Of a DNA stretch of 64,000 bases, positions 24,137 through 32,838 are shown piece by piece; position 1 is the first letter of the stretch, and each line of letters starts with the position of its first letter. Made by a program: the position numbers and the translations under genes. The stretch is from JAJRTA01 sp965603125. Lineage in GTDB: Bacteria > Zixibacteria > MSB-5A5 > GN15 > FEB-12. The stretch is from the NCBI GenBank assembly GCA_965603125.1, contig CBFDBU010000012.1, positions 18,776 to 82,775 of the forward strand, given 5' to 3'. The notes below the pieces were generated by a model that worked only from the letters and a program-made list of their open reading frames with translations, searched no databases and was not told the DNA's origin.

Positions 24137-25558
24137 CTACATCCCCGGCAGGTTGAAGCAGACCACCTTCGGTTCGGTCATCTCCTGAAGCGAGAACTTC
24201 AGTCCCTCACGACCGAGACCGGAGTACTTGACTCCGCCGAACGGCATCGAGTCCAGCCGATAGTCGGTCGAGTCGTTGATCATCACACCGCCGCAGTCGA
24301 GTTCGTAGGCTGCCTTGAACGCCGTCTCGATGTCGCGCGTGAAGATAGCAGCCAGCAGACCGTAGGGCAGCGCATTGGCCTGCTTGATGGCGTTATCGAG
24401 ATCATCGACGCGGTACATGTTCACCGTCGGCCCGAATACTTCCTCGCAGTGCACCTTCGCTTCAGCCGGAACATTCTCCAGAACAGTCGGCTCCATCAGC
24501 GCGCCCCGACGCTTACCGCCGGTGAGAAGTCTGGCACCTCCGGCAACCGCATCGTTGACCCATTTCTCCACCCGTTTGGCTTCGGTCTCGGTGATCAGGG
24601 GACCCATGTCGGTCTCTTCTTTCATCTTGTCGCCGATCTGGTACTTCCCGGTGCGCTCTACAAAGGCGCTCTTGAACTCATCATAGATATCATTATGCAC
24701 CAACAGCCGCTGCACGCCGATACAGTTCTGCCCCGCCGCCCAGAAAGCTCCGGACACGCACGACTCGACGGCAAGCTGCATATCGGCGTCCTTCCACACG
24801 ATGACCGGAGAATTGGAACCAAGCTCCATGCCGATCTTCTTGATACCTGCCCTGGCGGCGATATGCTTGCCCGCTTCGACTCCCCCCGTAAACGAAATCA
24901 TCCGCACCCGTTCGTCGGCAACCAGCGGATCGCCGATCACCGAGCCATAACCGGTGATGAGCTGGATCGCCTGCGGAGGCAACCCGGCCTCGAGCAGAAC
25001 CTCCACCAGTTTGATGGCCGACAGGGGAGTCACGGTAGCCGGTTTCAGGATCACCGAATTACCGGCGGCGATAGCCGGTCCCAACTTGTGGGCGACTAAG
25101 TTGAGCGGGTCGTTGAACGGCGTAATGGCCAGCACCACTCCAATGGGAAAGCGATAATAATAGCCGCGCCGCTTTTCTCCACCGGGGAAGGAGTCGAAGG
25201 GGATAGTTTCGCCTAAGATGCGTTTGGCTTCTTCGGCCGAACAAATGATAGTATTGACGCAGCGAGAGGTCTCCTTCCGGGCTTCGTTGATCGTCTTGGA
25301 GCTCTCACGAGCGATGATCGCGGCGAATTCCTCTAACCTCTCTTCGATCAGTCGCGCTGCCCGAAAGAGTATCTGCGCCCGGTCGTAGACGGTCATCTTC
25401 TTCGTGATTTCAAAACCGGCGGCGGCGGCGCTAAGCGCTGTTTCCACATCCCGGCTGTTGCCGCTGGGTACGGTGTCGATTATCGAGTTATCAAAGGGAT
25501 CGAAAACTTCGATCTTTTCGTCACGGTCCACCCAGTTTCCGTCAAGCAGCATCTTCAT
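24137..25558 (-). CDS. NAD(P)-dependent aldehyde dehydrogenase
   Basis: A 473-residue non-phosphorylating ALDH that oxidises an aldehyde to a carboxylate. Visible: VLAITPFNDPLNL and KPATVTPLSAIKL (cofactor binding), SFTGGVEAGKHIA, the general-base Glu in MELGSNSP, the nucleophile Cys in GQNCIGVQR, and CEEVFGP near the C-terminus. It resembles lactaldehyde or succinate-semialdehyde dehydrogenases more than phosphorylating aspartate-semialdehyde enzymes; the substrate is unknown. The start overlaps the stop of the homoserine-dehydrogenase homologue by 4 bp, so the two are translated together, which suggests that the aldehyde comes from that dehydrogenase. Confidence 0.9.
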   Translation of the reverse strand: MKMLLDGNWVDRDEKIEVFDPFDNSIIDTVPSGNSRDVETALSAAAAGFEITKKMTVYDRAQILFRAARLIEERLEEFAAIIARESSKTINEARKETSRCVNTIICSAEEAKRILGETIPFDSFPGGEKRRGYYYRFPIGVVLAITPFNDPLNLVAHKLGPAIAAGNSVILKPATVTPLSAIKLVEVLLEAGLPPQAIQLITGYGSVIGDPLVADERVRMISFTGGVEAGKHIAARAGIKKIGMELGSNSPVIVWKDADMQLAVESCVSGAFWAAGQNCIGVQRLLVHNDIYDEFKSAFVERTGKYQIGDKMKEETDMGPLITETEAKRVEKWVNDAVAGGARLLTGGKRRGALMEPTVLENVPAEAKVHCEEVFGPTVNMYRVDDLDNAIKQANALPYGLLAAIFTRDIETAFKAAYELDCGGVMINDSTDYRLDSMPFGGVKYSGLGREGLKFSLQEMTEPKVVCFNLPGM

Positions 25559-26574
25559 CGTTTGCCTCCTGCTTCAATGATATCCACCAGGGTGCTGTAC
25601 CCGGTCTCGGTGCGCCCGGCGCCCGGCCCGACGATGGTGACATCGCCCAGAGCGTCGGTGCTGATAGTGACGGCGTTGGTGGCGCCCATGATTCCGGCCA
25701 GCGGGTGCGTCAGGTCAATCTCTTCGGGAGCCACGCTTCCCGTGACCCGGTCGCCTTCGCGAGTGACCTTGCCGATCAGCTTGAACCTCTTACCGCGCGC
25801 TTTGGCCTCGCCGATAGCATCGGCGGTGATTTCCGTAATTCCCTTGCAGGGGAAATCATCGGGCTTGTTTATGGCTCCGAAAACAGCGTTGGCCAGAATA
25901 GTCACCTTGGCCAGTGCGTCCCACCCCAGAACGTCGGCATCCGGCACCGCTTCCGCGTAGCCGAGTTCCTGCGCCTGCTTGAGCGCGTCCTCGTACGCCA
26001 GCCCTTCTTCCATCTGGGAGAGGATGTAGTTGGTTGTTCCGTTGAGAATCCCCTTGACCTCGGAAACGGCGCAACCGGCCAGGGTCTCGCGAATGAGATT
26101 CAACAGCGGCGTGCCACTCATCACCGTTCCTTCGTATAGAAACCGGACACCCTTGTCCTTTGCCAGGCGTGCCAATTCGTGGTATTGCAGCGCTAAGGGA
26201 CCCTTGTTGGTGGTGGTGACGTGCATGCCCTTCTCCAGGGCGGCGCGGATATGCGACGTGGCCGGCTCGGCGGTTCTGATGTCGGTATACGTTGCCTCGA
26301 CAATCATGTCGGCCTCGGCCGCCTTTATCATGGCCGGCGCGTCACCATCGTATCTGTCCGGCAAGTCCGAGAGCTTACCGCCTGATCCGGCCAGCTTAAG
26401 AGCTTTGTGCAGATCGATGCCGCCCGCGTTGTACAAGCTCCCCTTGAGCATATCCGAAATGCCGACTACCCGGGCTTTCAGCCCGTATACATCGTGAAGC
26501 ATCTTCTCCTTCTCGATCAGGAGTTCGGCCAGTCCCTGTCCTACGGTTCCAAAACCAATCAGCAATAGACGCAT
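25555..26574 (-). CDS. Homoserine dehydrogenase-family protein
   Basis: A 339-residue oxidoreductase. N-terminal nucleotide-binding motif LLIGFGTVGQGLAELL; central catalytic region TTNKGPLALQYHELA, FLYEGTVMSGTPLLNLI and GILNGTTNYILSQMEEG, followed by GYAEAVPDADVLGWDALAKV. In typical homoserine dehydrogenases the last stretch reads AEADP..D..G.DA.; here the acidic residue after AEA is Val, so specificity could differ. There is no ACT or aspartokinase domain, so no feedback control by threonine is expected. Homoserine dehydrogenase interconverts homoserine and aspartate semialdehyde. The 4-bp overlap with an oxidising aldehyde dehydrogenase argues for catabolic direction here (inference). A cupin gene lies 75 bp upstream. 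Confidence 0.85.
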   Translation of the reverse strand: MRLLLIGFGTVGQGLAELLIEKEKMLHDVYGLKARVVGISDMLKGSLYNAGGIDLHKALKLAGSGGKLSDLPDRYDGDAPAMIKAAEADMIVEATYTDIRTAEPATSHIRAALEKGMHVTTTNKGPLALQYHELARLAKDKGVRFLYEGTVMSGTPLLNLIRETLAGCAVSEVKGILNGTTNYILSQMEEGLAYEDALKQAQELGYAEAVPDADVLGWDALAKVTILANAVFGAINKPDDFPCKGITEITADAIGEAKARGKRFKLIGKVTREGDRVTGSVAPEEIDLTHPLAGIMGATNAVTISTDALGDVTIVGPGAGRTETGYSTLVDIIEAGGKR

Positions 26575-26649
26575 TGTCCGTTTCCTCCGTTTTTAGCTCC
26601 GCCGCCCGGCGGGGAGCAGTATCAGCATTGCTTCGAGTGTTTCCGATTC

Positions 26650-27006
26650 CTACCTGGCCCGGTATCGGTCGGGGGCGTCAAAGATATCTATGACATTGAC
26701 CCGTGAGTTGAACCGGGCCGAATGCACGACACCTTCCGGGATGTAATACCAGTCGCCCTTGCGGTAAACCCTGGTCTCTTCGCCGATAGTGAGGGTCATC
26801 TCACCGTCAACCATTATCCCCCACTGGGCACAATGCGAGTGAGGCGGGATCTCACCTACCGGTTCAATGTCGAAAAACACTACCTGGCGGTTGCCGTCTT
26901 CCAGCAGCCAGCCCCGGATACCGTCGAGGGCAATATCGACCTCCGGCAACCCGCGGATCATCTCCGGAAAGGCGGTGCCGTCCCATTTATCCATCCATTC
27001 CTTCAT
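26650..27006 (-). CDS. Small cupin-domain protein
   Basis: A 118-residue single-domain cupin. Motif 1 contains the metal histidines in PPHSHCAQWG, and motif 2 is GDWYYIPEGVVHSARF, with the third histidine. Such proteins bind a divalent metal and act as small dioxygenases, isomerases or sugar/amino-acid binding proteins. The gene is 9 bp after the unrecognised 411-residue gene and 75 bp before the homoserine dehydrogenase homologue on the same strand, so a role in that pathway is likely. Confidence 0.85.
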   Translation of the reverse strand: MKEWMDKWDGTAFPEMIRGLPEVDIALDGIRGWLLEDGNRQVVFFDIEPVGEIPPHSHCAQWGIMVDGEMTLTIGEETRVYRKGDWYYIPEGVVHSARFNSRVNVIDIFDAPDRYRAR

Positions 27007-27015
27007 TATCTCATC

Positions 27016-28251
27016 TCACGCTTTATGGGCTATCCCGGCGAACCTGGCCGCGTGGCCGCGTCGCATGATTTCCTCGACGTCCTTGGTGCAGCGTATGCAT
27101 TTGTGGTAGACCACGTCACCGATCAACTCGGCCTTCTCGTCCCGTTCCTCGTCCGAGAGGAAATACGCCTCCATGGTGTCGTACGGCTGTGAGGTCCCGT
27201 CGCTCTCGTACTTGATAGTGATGTCGCCACCGGCGTCAAGCACCTTGTGTGTGTTTTCGGTCCAGTCGAAGCCTTCCATGCCGAGGTCGGGATTGATTCT
27301 CAGGTGCGCCGCCAAGGTGACTTTCGGCAGGCCGGACGCCTTGAGATCGTCGGCACACTGCAGGAACGTCTCCGGGCTGGCGGCATTGCCGATATTGATT
27401 TCGTAAATCGGGGTGGTGCCGTCGTCGCGCAGGTATTCCTTGATAATGTTCATCAGCATTCTGAAAATGACGACGTTCTGCGTGGACAGCAGCATCGATA
27501 TCTTGAAACTGACCTCGGGAATCATCCTGCCGAAGTAGCAGGCCGCCACGATTGTCGACCAGCTCGGATTGAGGAAGAAGTTGGCGCCGGTTTCAAGCGC
27601 CGCCCGGGTGATACCATCGAGATAAACCAGATGGTTGTTGTCACCGACCTCGATGCCGCCAAAGTTGCCGAACGGGGTTCCCATATTCTTGAGAATCAAC
27701 TGGCTCAGACCGTCCCCAAGATCGCGCCGGTCAAATTTCTCGCCCGTAACTTTCTCGATGCGGGCGAACCGCTCCTCCGGCCAGGGGATTCCGATCAGGT
27801 TGGTCGAGCAAAACTTGCTGGCGCCCAGGATATTCTCCGCCATGGTCAGTGTCGCCAGGAGATCACCACTGTACACGTAATGCTCGGTCAGGGCGACCAC
27901 CGAGATCATTTCCGTGGGAAAGAGAACATCTCCGTGTTCGGCGATGCGACGCATGCAGTCAAGAGTCACGTATGCCCCTTGAAACCCCGATACCTGGGTT
28001 GTGCACACGCCTTTCCTGGTTGTCTTGATGCCTTCTTTGGCGATGAAGTCCTCCACCTTGGGGAACTGCCGGGCGTAGCTTTCGGCCTTTTCGAGCATTT
28101 CCCCGAAGCCCTTGTCGGCGGCGGCCTTCTTTCTATGCTGATAGTCGCGATTCACCGCGATTGCGTCGCCGACCTGCTTTGGTCCGCCATAAGAGTCGAT
28201 GAGCGCATGGATGGCTTTCATATCGCGGTCACTCAGGAGTCCGTAGTGCAT
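27016..28251 (-). CDS. Unrecognised 411-residue soluble protein, first gene of the cupin/HSD/ALDH operon
   Basis: A 411-residue protein with no signal peptide or membrane segment. I do not recognise a family. The regular alternation of helices and strands with GANFFLNPSWSTIVAACYFG, TPIYEINIGNAASPETFL and LPKVTLAAHLRIN is compatible with a TIM-barrel-like enzyme. There are conserved-looking polar clusters (LTEHYVYSGD, GIEVGDNNHL, ITIKYESDGTSQPYD) and a C-terminal HKCIRCTKDVEEIM in which H, C and C could bind metal. The ATG at 28251 is preceded by an AAGGAGAAGGAT-like purine stretch. Gene order and spacing (9 bp to the cupin) make it the leading gene of the operon. It may supply the substrate of the dehydrogenases; this is inference only. 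Confidence 0.75.
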   Translation of the reverse strand: MHYGLLSDRDMKAIHALIDSYGGPKQVGDAIAVNRDYQHRKKAAADKGFGEMLEKAESYARQFPKVEDFIAKEGIKTTRKGVCTTQVSGFQGAYVTLDCMRRIAEHGDVLFPTEMISVVALTEHYVYSGDLLATLTMAENILGASKFCSTNLIGIPWPEERFARIEKVTGEKFDRRDLGDGLSQLILKNMGTPFGNFGGIEVGDNNHLVYLDGITRAALETGANFFLNPSWSTIVAACYFGRMIPEVSFKISMLLSTQNVVIFRMLMNIIKEYLRDDGTTPIYEINIGNAASPETFLQCADDLKASGLPKVTLAAHLRINPDLGMEGFDWTENTHKVLDAGGDITIKYESDGTSQPYDTMEAYFLSDEERDEKAELIGDVVYHKCIRCTKDVEEIMRRGHAARFAGIAHKA

Positions 28252-28520
28252 GTCATCCTTCTCCTTGTTTTCAAGAACGGCTTCGCCGAATGTGAGCTTT
28301 CAGGCAGTTATTGTTCTTCTTGCGGGATCGAATCATACTGGTCTGGAAGCTAACATCCGCGCGCCCGCATTTCAAGCGGTTTCTGACGGTTAGCGTACCT
28401 TCGGGGAGGGCGACGGCTTCCTCCGGAGCCCGACCTGCAGGTATGATATGCTACCGGGCCGCAGCGCGCGATGGAAGGGGACTCGTCTTCGGGATCGGCC
28501 TGGCACTGGTGTCCCGGGGT

Positions 28521-28859
28521 TCAGTTGCCGAATGACGCTGCTGCCTGCTCCCGCGAATCGAAGTGATCGAAGACCGTAATCAGGCGCGTGACCGAAAGAA
28601 GATTCTCGATTTTGTCAATGTTGCACAATACCAGACGCCCACCAGCGTTTCGCGTGGTGGTCAGGGCCGTAATCAGCATGCCCAGGCCGATCGAGTTGAT
28701 CCAGTCGACCTTGGCCATGTCAAGTATGATGCTCTTCTTGTTGAGGTTGACATATTCGCAAACCTTGCCGTAGAACATGGTCGTGTTCTTTCCACCCATA
28801 ATCTTGCCGGACATTTCGAAACAAACGATGTCTCCCTCAAGCGAATCCGTAAACTTCAT
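28521..28859 (-). CDS. STAS-domain protein (anti-sigma factor antagonist type)
   Basis: A 112-residue single STAS domain of the SpoIIAA/RsbV type. The strand-helix core SIILDMAKVDWINSIGLGML holds the usual phospho-acceptor serine in INSIGLGM, and GGRLVLCNIDKIENLLSVTRL follows. Such proteins bind anti-sigma kinases in the unphosphorylated state and release the sigma factor or response module. No kinase or phosphatase partner is adjacent. It faces away from rnr, with about 330 bp between the starts. Confidence 0.88.
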   Translation of the reverse strand: MKFTDSLEGDIVCFEMSGKIMGGKNTTMFYGKVCEYVNLNKKSIILDMAKVDWINSIGLGMLITALTTTRNAGGRLVLCNIDKIENLLSVTRLITVFDHFDSREQAAASFGN

Positions 28860-29156
28860 TGGTACTCCCAGTGTCTGAGCAAGCGACTTGAAATCCTGTT
28901 ACCGGGTTTCCCGCCCAACCTTCCTCGGGAAGACGGACAGGATCATCCCTTAAAGATTCTCAGACGGCAAAATACACCTTCCGGTTCTCAGCGCAAGCGG
29001 TTTAAGGAAAGCCCTCTGGTCGCGTACGCCTGGCTCGCGTACCGGAGCCAGTCGCCAACCTTCAGACTTCTAATGTGCGGTCACCCCTACCCTGTAGTCT
29101 GAGGAAATCAACAGAAGCCTCGACTGCCACAATGGCGGCAATATGCCATTTCTGGC
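28860..29156. other. Divergent intergenic region between the STAS gene and rnr
   Basis: About 300 bp with no gene. It contains a spaced inverted repeat TCAGACT (29062-29068) / AGTCTGA (29096-29102) about 90 bp upstream of the rnr start, with a 27-bp loop; a regulatory function is possible but unproven. Confidence 0.4.
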
Positions 29157-29185
29157 TTGACAACGCACAGTAAGATCAGTAGAAT
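29157..29185 (+). promoter_or_regulatory. Near-consensus promoter of the rnr operon
   Basis: TTGACA at 29157-29162, a 17-bp spacer and TAGAAT at 29180-29185. The expected transcription start (29191-29193) coincides with the ATG of rnr at 29193, so the mRNA would be leaderless. Confidence 0.7.
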
Positions 29186-29192
29186 CAGCCGT

Positions 29193-31379
29193 ATGAAGAT
29201 AACTACTGAGGCGATCCTGAGTTACATCCGTCGCGAATCCGGCCACCCGATGAAAATCAAGGAGCTGGCCAAAGCTCTGAATGTGCCGAGCGCCGACTAT
29301 CGCCGTTTCCGAAACGTTGTCAAGGAGCTACTCGATTCGGGCCAGTTGGTGCGGCTGAAGCGCAACCGCATCGGCCTGGCCTCGGAGATGAATATCGTGG
29401 TGGGGAGGATTTCCGTATCACGAGGAGGTACCGGTTTTGTGACGCCGGAGATCGCCAAGGATCAGAACGGGGAAGATGTCATTATCCCGACAGCGCAGTT
29501 GCTGACGTCGCTGGATGGCGATAAGGTGATGGTCCGGCTGACGGGCATGAGGGGTGATCGGCAGGCGGGCAGCGTGATCAAGGTTGTTGAACAGGCCGCC
29601 CGCAATATCGTGGGGGTTTTCCGGCGGACGCGCCACTTTGCAATTGTAGTTCCCGATAACCCGCGAATACACCGTGATATCTACATCCCCGAGACGGAAA
29701 ACCAGAATGCCCGCGACGGCGAGAAAGTAGTCGTCCGGATTACGGTCTGGGACGATCCACAAATCAATCCTGAAGGCCGGATAGCTGAGCGGCTGGGCTT
29801 TCCCGGTCAGCCGGGCGTCGACATGCTGACGATCATCAAGAGCTACAACCTCCCCGAACAGTTCCCCGAGAAGGTACTGGCGGAGGTGGAGCTTGCTGCC
29901 GTCATGCCCCCCGATGGGGAACTTGTGGGACGTCTGGATCTGGCTAAGGAGTGTGTCTACACTATCGATCCCAAGGATGCCAAAGATCACGACGACGGTG
30001 TCTCGGTCGCGAAGACATCCTCCGGGTACCGGCTGGGAGTGCATATCGCCGATGTCTCATCTTTTGTCCAGCCGAACACCGCCCTTGACAAGGAGGCCTT
30101 TGAGCGGGGGAATTCCGTCTACCTGCCCGGCCTGGTGATTCCCATGCTGCCCGAGGCCTTGTCCAACGATGTCTGCTCACTCAAGCCGAATCGTCGGCGA
30201 TTAGCGTTTTCGGTCTTTATCGACTTTGACCGGAAGGGCAAGGCACTCAAGTGGGAACTGGCCGACACGATCGTCAAGTCGCGGGCGAAGCTGTCATACG
30301 AAGAGGTCCAGGAGTTCTTTGACAGTGGTGATACGTCCAGCCCCAAGATAAAGAGGGTGGCTCACAGTCTGATCCTGGCGCGTGAACTTGCCCGCATCCT
30401 GAGCAAGCGGCGTTTTGGCGAGGGTTCGCTTGATTTTGACCTGCCCGAGGCCAAGTTGGTTCTCGACGAGAAAGGGGAAGTGCTTCAGTTGGCGAGCCGG
30501 GTGCGTCTTGAAGCGCACCGTCTCGTCGAGGAGTTCATGCTGGTTGCCAACCGGGCCGTGGCCCTTGAAGTTTTCCGACTGGCCCAGCCTTTTCTGTACC
30601 GGGTTCATGACAAGCCGGACCTTGACAAGATGGAGGAGTTCTCCGCCCTGATGTCCCGCCTTGGCTACAGGTTCGCGATCTCTCCCGGCCTCAAGCCGAT
30701 CCATTTTTCGCGCTTTCTCGAAAAGGTCAAGGATCGCCCGGAAGCTGAGTTCATCAATGAACTGATGCTTCGCTCGATGCAAAAGGCGGTCTATCAGCGA
30801 CAGAACATCGGGCATTTCGGTCTGGCCTTCACGCACTATACGCACTTCACTTCGCCGATTCGCCGCTACCCCGACCTGTTAGTGCACCGGTTACTGCGGC
30901 GTCTAAAGGCCGGTCGCTATCCGGCGGCCTATGCCAGGGGGGTGGCGTCGGTGATAGACAATGTCGGCAAACATTGCTCTGATACGGAGAGAACAGCCGA
31001 GGCGGCCGAACGCGAAGCGGTTCGGGTCAAGCAGGTGGCGTTTATGGCCCGTCATGTCGGCGACGAATACACCGGCGTCATTTCCGGTGTGGCCGGCTTT
31101 GGGTTTTTTGTGCGGCTCGATGGCCTGGGCGCCGAGGGAGTTGTCCGCCTGTCGGCTATTGACGATGACTACTACCGGCATGATGAAAAGGGCTATCGGA
31201 TTGTCGGCCGTCGCGCCGGGCGGACCTTTCGCATGGGCGACAGCGTCAGGGTAGGAGTGTTACGCGTGGATGAAGTAGCGAACGAAATAGAGCTTTACCT
31301 GGTTGAAGAGCACCGTAACAAGAAGGCTGCTGCCGGGAGCGGCCGGTCACAACGAAAGCATAAGAGAAGGAAAAAGTAG
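29193..31379 (+). CDS. rnr: Ribonuclease R
   Basis: A 728-residue 3'-5' exoribonuclease of the RNase II/R family that degrades structured RNA. Order: an N-terminal winged-helix segment (MKITTEAILSYIRRESGHPM), cold-shock domains, the RNB catalytic domain with YTIDPKDAKDHDDGV (metal-binding aspartates), HFGLAFTHYTHFTSPIRRYPDL near the end of RNB, an S1 domain (YTGVISGVAGFGFFVRLDGL) and a Lys/Arg-rich tail. The ATG at 29193 gives the family N-terminus; an in-frame TTG at 29157 is the -35 box itself. No Shine-Dalgarno is seen, matching a leaderless start. It heads a plus-strand run of six genes to dgt. Confidence 0.94.
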   Translation: MKITTEAILSYIRRESGHPMKIKELAKALNVPSADYRRFRNVVKELLDSGQLVRLKRNRIGLASEMNIVVGRISVSRGGTGFVTPEIAKDQNGEDVIIPTAQLLTSLDGDKVMVRLTGMRGDRQAGSVIKVVEQAARNIVGVFRRTRHFAIVVPDNPRIHRDIYIPETENQNARDGEKVVVRITVWDDPQINPEGRIAERLGFPGQPGVDMLTIIKSYNLPEQFPEKVLAEVELAAVMPPDGELVGRLDLAKECVYTIDPKDAKDHDDGVSVAKTSSGYRLGVHIADVSSFVQPNTALDKEAFERGNSVYLPGLVIPMLPEALSNDVCSLKPNRRRLAFSVFIDFDRKGKALKWELADTIVKSRAKLSYEEVQEFFDSGDTSSPKIKRVAHSLILARELARILSKRRFGEGSLDFDLPEAKLVLDEKGEVLQLASRVRLEAHRLVEEFMLVANRAVALEVFRLAQPFLYRVHDKPDLDKMEEFSALMSRLGYRFAISPGLKPIHFSRFLEKVKDRPEAEFINELMLRSMQKAVYQRQNIGHFGLAFTHYTHFTSPIRRYPDLLVHRLLRRLKAGRYPAAYARGVASVIDNVGKHCSDTERTAEAAEREAVRVKQVAFMARHVGDEYTGVISGVAGFGFFVRLDGLGAEGVVRLSAIDDDYYRHDEKGYRIVGRRAGRTFRMGDSVRVGVLRVDEVANEIELYLVEEHRNKKAAAGSGRSQRKHKRRKK

Positions 31380-31393
31380 GGGATTGTCTGCAC

Positions 31394-32836
31394 ATGCAGG
31401 AGACCAAAGTAGACAGAACCAGGCGCACGGTTGTTCTGCTGGACCCGCCGACTCCGAATGACAGAGGCATTGCCTGGGACCGGATCGGCCGGAGTTGCAC
31501 GGAACTGGCAGAGTTGTACCAGACCGTCAAGGAGAGCCGCATTGACCTGATCCTGGTGGATGAAAACCGCACCGATCTCACCCGCGCCGTGGCGACAAGG
31601 ATTCGCCGGCACAACGGACTTACCGATATCTGGAGGTTGAGCAGAGACGAGTCGCCCCTTGAGCCGGAGCCGGACTACATCGACGGCGTCCTTGCAGGAG
31701 AGACGGGCGCGGACGGACTGATCGGCAGGGTCGATCACATTCTGCGGGTCAAGGGTCTGCTCGGCCGTTACCTGCTGGTAGGTCGCTCTGCCCGGATGAA
31801 AGCCACAGCGGAGATCATCGAGCGCGTGGCTGTCACCGATATGGCGGTCCTCGTGATCGGCGCGTCCGGTTCCGGCAAGGAACTGGTAGCACAGGCGCTG
31901 CATGACAACTCGTCTCGCAGCGGAAATCCCTTCGTGGCTCTCAACTGCAGCGCCCTGGCCGAAGGAGTGCTCGAATCGGAACTGTTCGGTCACGAGAAGG
32001 GTGCCTTTACCGGCTCGGTGGCCAGGAGAGAGGGACTTTTTCACAAGGCCGACGGCGGCACCATATTCCTTGACGAGATCGGTGAGACGAAAGCAGACAC
32101 CCAGGTGAAACTGCTGCGGGTGCTTGAAGACGGCACCTACTACCCGGTCGGTTCGTCGACCACACGCCGGGTCAACGTGAGGGTCATTTCGGCCACCAAT
32201 CGTGATCTTACGGAAGCCATTGCCGATCACGTATTCCGCGAAGATCTTTATTTCCGTATCGCGGTGGTGAAGATAATGCTGCCGCCACTTATGGAACGCA
32301 AGGGCGATATACAACCCCTTCTGCATCATTTCTGGAGAGACAGTCCGTCGCTCTCGTACTCCGATTCGGCCCTTGATCTGCTGATGCGTTTCGACTGGCC
32401 GGGCAACGTACGTCAACTGAGAAATTTCGCCGAGCGAATGACGGCCCTCAGGGGAAAGGGCCTGGTCGATGTCGCGGATGTCCAGGCGTTCCTCGATGAG
32501 CAGTACTCCGGCGCCACTCATCTGCCCGTATCGACCGGAAAGACGGTGGAAGAGGCGGGGCAGGAACTCATCTATCGGGCCATCCTGTCGCTGGGCAACG
32601 AAATCAGGATGCTGCGCGACCTGATCACAGCTCACCTGCCGGGCGAACCACCCGAAGAGGGCTATGGGGCAGAGGAGACACCCGACATCGGGACAGTATC
32701 TCTTGAACGGATGGAGGAGGAGATGATCCGAAGAGTGCTCGGTGAAACCAGGGGGAACCGAAAGGAGGCCGCGCGCCTGCTCGGTATCGGGGAACGCACG
32801 CTTTACCGTAAACTGAAGAAATTCCGGTTAAGCTGA
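31394..32836 (+). CDS. Sigma-54-dependent transcriptional activator, NtrC type with GAFTGS
   Basis: A 480-residue enhancer-binding protein. Residues ~1-130 look like a degenerate receiver domain (RIDLILVDENRTD). The AAA+ domain (about 138-375) has Walker A GASGSGKE, the sigma-54 loop GAFTGS at residues 203-208 (consensus GAFTGA), Walker B TIFLDEIGE, the sensor SATNRDL and arginine finger REDLYFRI. A Fis-type helix-turn-helix ends the protein (NRKEAARLLGIGERTLYRKL). It would drive RNA polymerase with sigma-54 at -24/-12 promoters. It lies 14 bp after rnr and 2 bp before the next gene, unusual company for such a regulator. Confidence 0.92.
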   Translation: MQETKVDRTRRTVVLLDPPTPNDRGIAWDRIGRSCTELAELYQTVKESRIDLILVDENRTDLTRAVATRIRRHNGLTDIWRLSRDESPLEPEPDYIDGVLAGETGADGLIGRVDHILRVKGLLGRYLLVGRSARMKATAEIIERVAVTDMAVLVIGASGSGKELVAQALHDNSSRSGNPFVALNCSALAEGVLESELFGHEKGAFTGSVARREGLFHKADGGTIFLDEIGETKADTQVKLLRVLEDGTYYPVGSSTTRRVNVRVISATNRDLTEAIADHVFREDLYFRIAVVKIMLPPLMERKGDIQPLLHHFWRDSPSLSYSDSALDLLMRFDWPGNVRQLRNFAERMTALRGKGLVDVADVQAFLDEQYSGATHLPVSTGKTVEEAGQELIYRAILSLGNEIRMLRDLITAHLPGEPPEEGYGAEETPDIGTVSLERMEEEMIRRVLGETRGNRKEAARLLGIGERTLYRKLKKFRLS

Positions 32837-32838
32837 AT

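Noticed and set aside
24113..25099. A 328-residue plus-strand frame opposite the aldehyde dehydrogenase
   Set aside because: Catalytic motifs are on the minus strand; this is a shadow frame.
27247..28353. A 368-residue plus-strand frame opposite the unknown 411-residue gene
   Set aside because: The minus-strand gene has good spacing, start context and operon position; the plus-strand product is low-quality and ends outside any gene context.
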